This document shows, in pieces, positions 1 to 9,700 of a stretch of 64,000 bases of DNA (position 1 is the stretch's first letter; every line of letters begins with the position of its first letter). The notes beneath the pieces are model-generated. The model searched no databases. It was given only the letters and a program-made list of their open reading frames with translations, and was not told where the DNA came from. Made by a program: the position numbers and the translations under genes. Source of the stretch: Acanthococcus lagerstroemiae (Eukaryota > Arthropoda > Insecta > Hemiptera > Eriococcidae); NCBI GenBank assembly GCA_031841125.1, contig CM063108.1:10213683-10277682 (forward strand), written 5' to 3'.

Positions 1-753
1 ATAATATCAAACACTTCAGTTTTTTCCTACCACCATAACTCGTAGATTATTTTACAAAACTGGATGAAACTTTCTACAGGTTGTTTTATTCAATAATTGA
101 GCCGAGAAAAGCAGTGCTGCCTACGAATTACTCATTTCGTGAAAGATAGCAATAGTCATCTTAACCCCACGCGTCATCTTTCCCCTTGTACTTTACAGCT
201 GTGTCTAGGATGTTTGGTGGAGCGTTTGGCGATACACATCGTCAGTGGCGCGTTTGACACCTCATATGTGGAAAATATACTTTTTACTCATCACTTACAC
301 ATACGAGATATTTGGAGCCACGTTTCGAAACCCATGCACATAGGGAGGTGTTACATAACGTCCTCTAGTGGACAACATTGTAACATAGGAGGAATTTTAT
401 TCGATGCGTCCATCAGAGACGAATCCCAAAAAATGTCACACACGAAATGTCAAACGCGCCACCAACGACATGCCAAAATGGCTCCTCAAACACTGCACCC
501 CTGGCTCCAGAACTACCCTTTAGAGTTTAGAGTATCGCATCAGTGATCAGAAAGAATCTGTGTCTAGGACATCTCAGAATAACATTTGGAGTATAGTATA
601 CAATGAGTTGATAATGTAGCAGTAACAATACAAACTCTATTCAGAAACTCAAATTTAAATTATATAATGCTCATTTTCTAAACGATTTTAGAACTGTTTA
701 CATGAACAAATGAGAAAAGTCGGTCGCTTGACCCCCGGAGAATGGTGCACTCT
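1..753. other. Downstream flank of gene A, partly repeat-derived
   Basis: No gene is recognised here. The part from about 190 to 545 holds diverged, oppositely oriented pieces of the SINE-like core seen again at 12935-13035 and 15740-15840 (shared words such as GGCGATACAC and GTATCGCATCAGTG). The open frame over 97-546 runs through this repeat and has no protein-family features, so it is not called. Confidence 0.4.
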
Positions 754-3700
754 TTAACCTACGGCAAGATCTTCGACTTTCTTTACTTCGTCTGCAAACA
801 TTTTTTGCAATATTGGCAGAGGACATATTCCATTTGGACACCCCGGAACTTGTATAAAATGTTCGTTATGGTAGAACATGACCTCAAAATCATTCTCATC
901 ACCAGTACACCTGGAAATTATTTGAAAAACAGAGCGGGAGTCAATACATTGTTAATGTCAAACTTTTCATTGAATTTTAGTACAATAGCATCAGTGGAAT
1001 GAGTGTTTGGTAAGAAGGAATGTATCAGTCAGATGAAAGAAAAATCTCTGAATAACAGAGAAGCAAATTTTATAAAATAGAATAGAAACTGAATGCATGT
1101 TTTTCACATGACAATCCAATATGCAACACTTAGCATACATGTCACGCATTTTAATTAAGTACTGTGCAGACAATCAATATTTTCAGCAATAAAATAACAA
1201 ACAATTCAATGGCTCGTTACTTGTATAAGACCGCGATTATGTTGCCTGCAAATGGGCCTATGTGAGACATCTTCCACTTCCGGTTCGTTTTCATAGTATC
1301 ATAATTTTCGAGTCTTAACGGCTCTGCGTCTTCATACAAGTGCAGCTTCAGGAGAGTCGGTATTGTCGTTCCCCCGTGCGAAAAATAAAACGCTCCTCGT
1401 TCTGCTTCATTTTCATCTCTAGCAGCTCGACTAAAAAATTAAACACGTGAAGAGTGAGAGTATTTTATTGAAATATTCTCCGAGTTTTGTTACTCAGAAT
1501 CTGAGAATGGGCGCGGGAGCCCGAAGCACTTGTCTCCCATTCGTGAATGTGCTGAGGCAGTAGTGTCATTTTGCTCCTTGGTGACAACAAAGGAAACTAT
1601 AACGAGGACAGCTCACACAAAATGGTATGTAACAGGACAAATATGCTGAACGCTTCCTTTTTTTTCTGACGACTGAGAAATAACTTATTTAAAAGAATAA
1701 ATAAATAAATAAATAAATTATGAAATTGAAATAAACCAAAATTTATAAACGAGGGAGAGGACGAAGTCAACCTCAATATGCCAAAAATTAACCTCATTCA
1801 TATCTCATACAACCAATTCCGATACAAACGTTAACAAAAAATTATTAAAACAGAGAAGGGCTACTAAACAACCTCAGAAACACTCCAATTCTTATTTATC
1901 AAATTTCTTATGATTTGATTGTTACAATTATTTTCTTAGATCTTAAGATTGTAAAATCAAATTTCTTTCCAAAAATTATCATTATCATAGGCGTCGACTT
2001 ATGGAAAATATTGGGGGGGGGAGGCAGAACCAAAGTTACCACGGTTCTTAGGAGCGGCCAAAAATCCCTCTCTTTGAAAATTCGAATGGTCGTCTTCCAT
2101 CTATTTTGGTGCCAAAATTATACCCTTCTCATTATTAATTACCATATTTTACTTTCTTTTTTGTTAAATTAAAAAATTGATGGTAAAATTTGTTGCACTT
2201 TTTCCATTTTTGAGTTGAAAATAATGGGGGGGGGGCGTCACCCTCCCCTCCTTAAAAAAAGCCAAGTCGGCGCCTCTATGATCATTATACGTACTTAACT
2301 TGTTTTCCATTGATTAAAATTTCTGTTATTACAAAATATCTACTTCCTAATAAAAATTTTTCTTTTCTTTTAATTTTTTATGAAGTTTTTTGCACTTAGC
2401 GATTGAATATATTTCGTGTTCATCCAAGCTCTATATTCATTCCCCTGCAGCTGCTTCTCATTCCACTATCTCACAGAAAAAACAACAAAATTCTAAGCTG
2501 GTGAAGAGCCAAAATGAAGCCAAACTCAGTATATTTGTTTATTTGTACCTATAGACTAATTACAAACAGAAAAAATCCTAGAAATCTATTGAAAAAATAT
2601 CAAGACATTCCGTATTCCGGAAGAATTACTCTTATATGTGTTCATTAAATATGTAATGTAATAATACGGGTTGACTATATTTATAATAATATTGTTCTCT
2701 TTTCTGTCCATATACGGACTGTCCGGCTTGATAATTTGAAGAAGAGACTCAAGAAACACGTTATTATATACGCATGCGTCGTATAAGAAATACAGAGGAC
2801 AACTCGAGACTCTTCTTCATATTATCAACCAGTTAAAACAAGGTACACTTTTTATGTTACATTTCCTCCCAGTATAATATACTATGCGCAAACAGGGTAC
2901 TTTCCAACAAGAATCCCTGAATCAGCATTTATGCAAACGCACCATTTTATTTTTCGTAAACAGGGGTCTTTTCACCATAATTTGCGCAAACGTTATACGT
3001 CCGGCAATTATTCACATAGAAGATCAGAGATACATTTTAAAGTGGTCCGGCACAGATGACGGCACAAGTTAGTCAATATTAGAAAAACCAATAAAACACT
3101 TCTTGTTAGGTGTTATCATTTCACTTTCCAATAACTTTTTAATCCAATTTTAAACACTTCATTATGATGATAAGGTTAACAGTCTTACGACCGGTTTGTT
3201 GCAACTCTCCATTTCTCCCTATCTCGTGCGAGTTCTTTCATTTCGTAATAACACTTACATTCGACATCATTGACTATCTGTTGAACATTGGAATCTTTAC
3301 CGACCCCTGCCCAATTCTGTCCCTCCACTCTTCCTTCTAGCAGCAGTCATATTATTCGTGGGTGCCTCAAATTATGCCCAATTAGTTTATCTCTCCTTCT
3401 CTTCAGACAATTCTAAATGTCCATTTTACCTCCCACTCTGTTAAGTACTTCCTCATTTCCTCGTACAGAACCTTACAGCACAGTTCTGTACAATGCATGC
3501 AGCACCTGGGAACCAGAGTTGGGCGTTATTCGAACAAGACGTTATTCGAATAATAATCATGAATAACAGTTCAATCATTATTCTTTATTCATCATTCGTA
3601 AACACGTAAAATTATTCATCAATCATTATTCAGTAAAAAATCATCGTTATTCGTTATTCATTGCGGACGCAGTAACAAAACAAAAAATTTAACTAGGATC

Positions 3701-6700
3701 GTTGCCAGGATTTTTTCAAGGGAGAAAAAGTCGAAAATTAAAGTATTTTTTAAAAATTGCCAATATTAGAGGACTATGAAAAAATATTGGGGTATTTTTT
3801 CGTTGAGGGATTTTTTGGAGAGAGGGGGGGGGGGTAAAAATATTATTTTTATTGGGAGGGGGTGTCAAAGTATATATTTTTTGGAAAATTTTTTTGGGGT
3901 GTGAAAATATTTTTTGGTGGGGGGAGGAATATTTTTCTCCCTAATCTTCTTGGGGTAATTGGAAAGTAAATAAAGTCTTTCCGATTTTCTCGGAGGGGGG
4001 GGGGCAAATGACTGCGCCAGGGTAGGACAACGCCCCCCCCCCGGCCCCACTTTGGCTACGAGTCTGATTTCATTATTCGCGTGATTGATGTTACTGAATA
4101 CTGATTACTGAATAATGAATGACTATTCGTTATTCATACTTACGACTAACGAATAAATTACCTATTCGTTATTCGTTATCCATGCGCTTATGAATAACGA
4201 ATAAATTATTTATTATTCATGAATAACGAATAAGGGTTGCGTTATTCATTATTCAGTATTCGAATAATATTCTGCCCAACTCTGCTGGGAACCAATTCGT
4301 TTGGGAAACAACTCGATTCGGTGACGGATTCTGCCTAGGAACCAATTCGACTGGCTAAAAGGGTACTTGGGAACAAATTCGACGTCCACCAGTTAATTTT
4401 GTCCGTTTCGAAGCTACAATTTGGTTGGATTCCAAGACAGATCAAAATAATGATAAAATAATTTGAATAAGCGATTCCAGAAACTTATATATTGACTTAT
4501 TTAAGTTACTGGTAATTGCTTGATTGTTATCATTAAAACAGCCCCGTAGAGAGAAAAAGAAAGCCTGGGAGAACTTCCACGGGGCCCCTTCTCCTTCTAG
4601 TTCAATTAGTTCTTTTGTTAGATGGGGAAAAATTATAAGCTACGGGATAAGAGGTTTCGTTCATGGTGTAAGGAGTGATTGCTGATTTGATGTACAGTAT
4701 GATTGAATTCAGGCCTTATAAAAATATCGGGCATCCTTGAAAGACACAGGGCCCGTTGTATTTCTCCCATTTCTCACCCCCTCTCGACAGGGTTGCATCA
4801 AAATCGGAAATTTGATTATTTCTCGTTCGAACTAAATTGCGTATTTAGGCTCTGTTGCAAATCCTACTTTTCCATTAGGATACCGTTTTCCGGATAATAT
4901 CCCAATACCTATATATAATACAACTTCCTCTAGAATTCTTCAAAATATGACAAACTTGAATAGCATACTTAGAAAAGAGAAAACATTCTTTGTTATTTCG
5001 AATCCTGTTACTTATCTCTGAAAGTTCAAACACCATTCAAGTCATGCATCCGCGAATATAAAATTTCGAGCAATCGGAGACCTGTAGAAACTATATGAAC
5101 TCAGAAGTCCGGGAAATTAAGTATCTTCTGAATAGCTTACACGTATTTACATCAGTTACCTCTATTGCATTCTTTAATCTGCTATGTTTGAGCATGACTC
5201 ACGTTAATTTAGTCACCATATCCGCAATGGTTGGATTAGGTATTTCCACGTTGAAAGAACTACCATACCCAAGTCTGTAATAACTGCGAAGATCGTTAAA
5301 GTAATATTCCAGTGTCTGTAGAAAATACGCATAAATCACCAGTAAATCAAACATACACAGAGCAGAGATAGCAAGAAACGGAAGCAATTGATAAGCAGTT
5401 AAATATAACAGCACCGAGTTATACTTCGGAAGCTTAAGTGGAGAATTTTTTTGTTTCGTGGAGTAAGTAGATATAATTAAAAGTAATGAGACAGCTACCA
5501 TTAGGGAAGTACAACCCGTGGAGCACATATCTTATTCACATAAATGTACTGCAGACTGTTCATATGTGGAAAAAAGGGACCATGTTCATGGAAAATAGAA
5601 CGCACTTGTGGATCCAGTGGTTTTTCTATCGACAGTTCAGAATTGCTGACCGATTATGGCTAACCTTCTGTCTGACTTCAATAGTGACTCACCAAGTTTA
5701 CCATCATGGGTAGACGAAGTGACAAAATCCGTCGGTCTTACAGAAGGTCTGCGAACCATCCAACAAGCTTCTTTCAATCACCCAGTACCGAAAGCGGATC
5801 AGTTGTATTGGAACTATCTGACTCTATATCTCTGATGTCAATAGCATATGTATGCCAAATGACTACTTCGGACTTTCCTCAGATTTGCAGTTTCTGAGAT
5901 GATTTAATTTGAAAAAAGGATCTGAAGGAAATCAAAACTGTCATGATTCACTTTTGGTAATGACTTGTTTTGAACCACCTTCAATCTCCATATACCTGAA
6001 CTTGTTTCACCTGCCTGGGATCATCACTGCACCAATACAATAAATGGGTATCTACTTACTTAAATGTTGACGTTCTCATTTTATCAAATATTTATTGAAC
6101 ACTGTGAACTTTATATCATCCATCAAATACTTTAAGGAGATCGCAAGTGGATCAATACCAAAAGTGGATCGATATCGACCTCTGTATCAGTCTTCATCAG
6201 AAATGTTGACTAGGGCTATACTAAATGTACTCGTAAGTAAAAAGTAATTTATCGATAAAATACCATAAAATGTACCTAGATTTCTCTTTAAAATATCTAA
6301 CGAAAATGCAAATTAAGAACTTTAAAAGCAATCTTCGCCATGATTATCAAGTGATTTTTTTTTGTTTGAAAAAATTTAGTACTATTTTTGGTAGTTGTCC
6401 TAACACATTAACGCAAATAAAATCTAACGTTCATTTAGAATAAAATCTATTATTAAATCAAAATTCGACAATTTGCAAATAGTGTAGATGATATGAAACA
6501 CGAGGAACTGCCATAAGCAAAATATAGAAATACATAATTATAAGAGAATATATCTTTCCGAGGACACGATTACGGATTTACTGAGTAAGCCACAATCTAA
6601 AATAGGTAACATTCTGCGTGACGTCACGTCAGTCGCCATTGCACACAAATCGCGACACTGATTCACTTTTGGTACAGTGAGCTGCTTCTGGTAGGTGATT

Positions 6701-9700
6701 CGCGATTCTAGATATTAGACAGTTGATTTAGGAGCTCGTCCACCATTTATAGTCAGTGAATGTTTTATGGACAATTATGTGAGCAGCTTAGTGGATGTCT
6801 ACTAGACGTCTTTTGTAACTTACTTATATTTCCCTAAGAAATCATTATGCCGAATAGTTCTTCGGTGATTTCAACATTACGGTTACAAAGATAACAATAT
6901 TGACAACTGACGCAAAACTTCGCAGAAAACGAAAAGGAAGAATTTCCAGATTTGTGTCCAGTTCAATTTTCATGTAGGCAATGGACAGCGCATTGCGAGA
7001 AACATGCTCGAAATTACTCAAATAAAGTCAAACGACTGTCAACTTCAAAGAACATTATAGAAACCAAAAACAAATCAAACTACTGGTTTCTTACAACGCG
7101 TAGCCCTCAGAAGGAATCCTTTCAGAGAAACCGACTGAAACTTTGAATTGGTGACAGACAAAAATGAAAGACCTCCAACATTTTTAGCCAATTATTAGGT
7201 GCAAGTGGAGGAATCAGGGGTCAGAAACTAGTGAGCATTTTAATAAAATTATTATACTTCAACTAATTATACACATTAACGGTAACATAAGCATCATGCA
7301 CGTATAAAGGGAAAATATGTACGTACTATCAACTGTGAATGAGTAAAAGCTGCACAGAAAGCTGGTCTGGAATTATGCGCTATTGCATTTTCCAAGGCAC
7401 ACGTCATGTACATTTGTTCAATATCGTCTGACGTCAGTAGGGTAATTGAGAACATATTACATTGTGCTTTCAGTTTAGTTTAAAAAAGATTAAGACTAAC
7501 GTAAGATTTTCAAATCATTATCAAAATTAGAAACATGTAAGCCCTACATACCAATTGACAATGAATATACGAAGCCAAGATGGGCACTCACGTCCATTCT
7601 GAGCTCTACCATGTAAGGCGACTCAGCAAAACGAATTAGTTCTTTGCGTGTGTCAGGATTTCTCTCCACTTTCTCTTTCCATTCCTGAGATATGTGGATG
7701 AACTGCAAGAAACAGCCAATCAGATATGAAATGGAGATAAAACCACAGAAATGAACATTAAACTTTTTAGAAAAGGTAATTAAAGGGTAAAGAATCAAAA
7801 CTCACATTTGCCATTTTCTACTTCCAGGACGCAAATAGGCAAAATACTGTACACGGGTGCAGGAATATCTTTGCTGCGCCTGTGAAGGTGGAGTATGTTA
7901 TACATGATATTCCTGCACCCGTGTTCAGTATTTTGCCTATTTGCGCCCTTAAAGTAAAATGGCAAATAATGTGAGTTTTCATTCTTTACCCTTCAATTAA
8001 CCTACACACAACACTCACATGTAAAAGGGCGTCATTTGTATTAATTTCTGCATTTCCTTTGTCCTGACTTCCAAGTTGTAAAAAAGCTTCTCTAAAGGCG
8101 ATCAAGCTGTCTTTAGCGCGCTTCTTTGTACCGCTTACAAACTGATATACAGAAATATTAGTGTGCGCTGTAGATTACACAATCATAATTCAACAGTAAA
8201 AACAAATACAGGTTGAAAGAAAACAATTGGGTATTGAAGTAAGGAGAAATATATCACTCTGCTCATTAGCAGAACCGTGCATGCCTATCAGTCAGAAAGT
8301 ATTGCTTCTCGTAGGTATAATACAATGTCTATCATCAAGAAATAATATGTTTATAATAAGATCGTGAAGTTGTTATCTGTAAACACCGGGATGTTCATCT
8401 CAATGCCAACATTTTCTTTCAATTCCAATAATGCACCGGTCCTCTGGTACTACACCAGCAATCCATTTTACTATGTAGTATGTACCTACATATACATATT
8501 ATAATGTTGAGATTTCAGCAGTTACAATTATTGATTTAATTATAATCAAAATTTTGCTGCAGTTCCCGAATTACCTATTTGCATATTCAAACAAAGCTTT
8601 ATCAGCGGACGAAAATATGATTTATTACACACCCTACATTAGTGTGAACATATAAACTTTGCACATCATTTTGAAATTGAAAATAATCATTTCCGAACAA
8701 AATTCTGTTTTATTAGGGTAAGTGTAGTCTAGTAAAAAAGAACAAATTCATTTTAACATGAAACTAAAAGCAGGAGATTAGTAAATCAACTGATACTTTC
8801 ACCTTTTTGTCCAGAGATTACAGCGCTTCTAGCGGAGTTCGAATACGCGAATACAATTGAATAGTTTTTGTGAAAAACAACCGTAGTCAGTTTTGAAATT
8901 TCAACTTTGCCGATAGATAGCGCTATAAGTTCTTTTGAAGTGTAATGTCAGCGTGAGTTTGCCGGCAAACTTTGCCTTGTTTTAAATGTACTACAGTAAA
9001 ACGCCGATTAACCGGAACGCCGAGGGGGGGGGGGGGAGATAATCCGGGCCCCGATTTCTAGGCAAAACCTCTTATTTTTTTCCTTTCTAGTCCAGCTTAT
9101 TCAGTCTATTAAGGTTTCCTGGATAAATCAGGAAATTCTGAAATCAATGAGCTAATTTTTTGGGCTATTTTCCTTCAAAATGTGTTTACCTCTATAAAAT
9201 AAGCACATGTTTCGGTTATCCGGAAAGCCTCTGATCCCAATTAGTCCGGATAATCGACGTGTTCTACTGTATTATGTTGGGGCATAATGGCTCTGGATAC
9301 AACGCTATCAGTCTGTACAAAGTCGGAATATCAAAACTGACTACGGTTGTTTTTCACATAGACCCTTCAATTTAGCTATGAACATTCACCATGCAATGCA
9401 ATGCAATGCAAAAAAAAAATGATTCCTCGTCTTATGGAGGTTGCTGTGTAAAGACGTTCTTACAAAAGCCGCGATTTACCGAAAACTTAGGCTGCGGGTA
9501 CGAGAAAAGAACTTTTAAGTTGATCCGGAGTCGTTCAGCTAAACTTTCCATTTCTATTCGGCCTGAAGTTGTTAGTTCGTCATCCATATCTTTATTCCAA
9601 CTGTATTGCCACCATCTAAGATTATCCAAATCTAGATCGCAGAGAGTGCCGCCTAAGAATACAATGAAAATACAGATTGAGGATAATTCGCTGAACTATT

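Noticed and set aside
97..546. 149-residue frame on the plus strand at the window start
   Set aside because: It runs through diverged SINE-like repeat and starts at a non-ATG codon; no family features.
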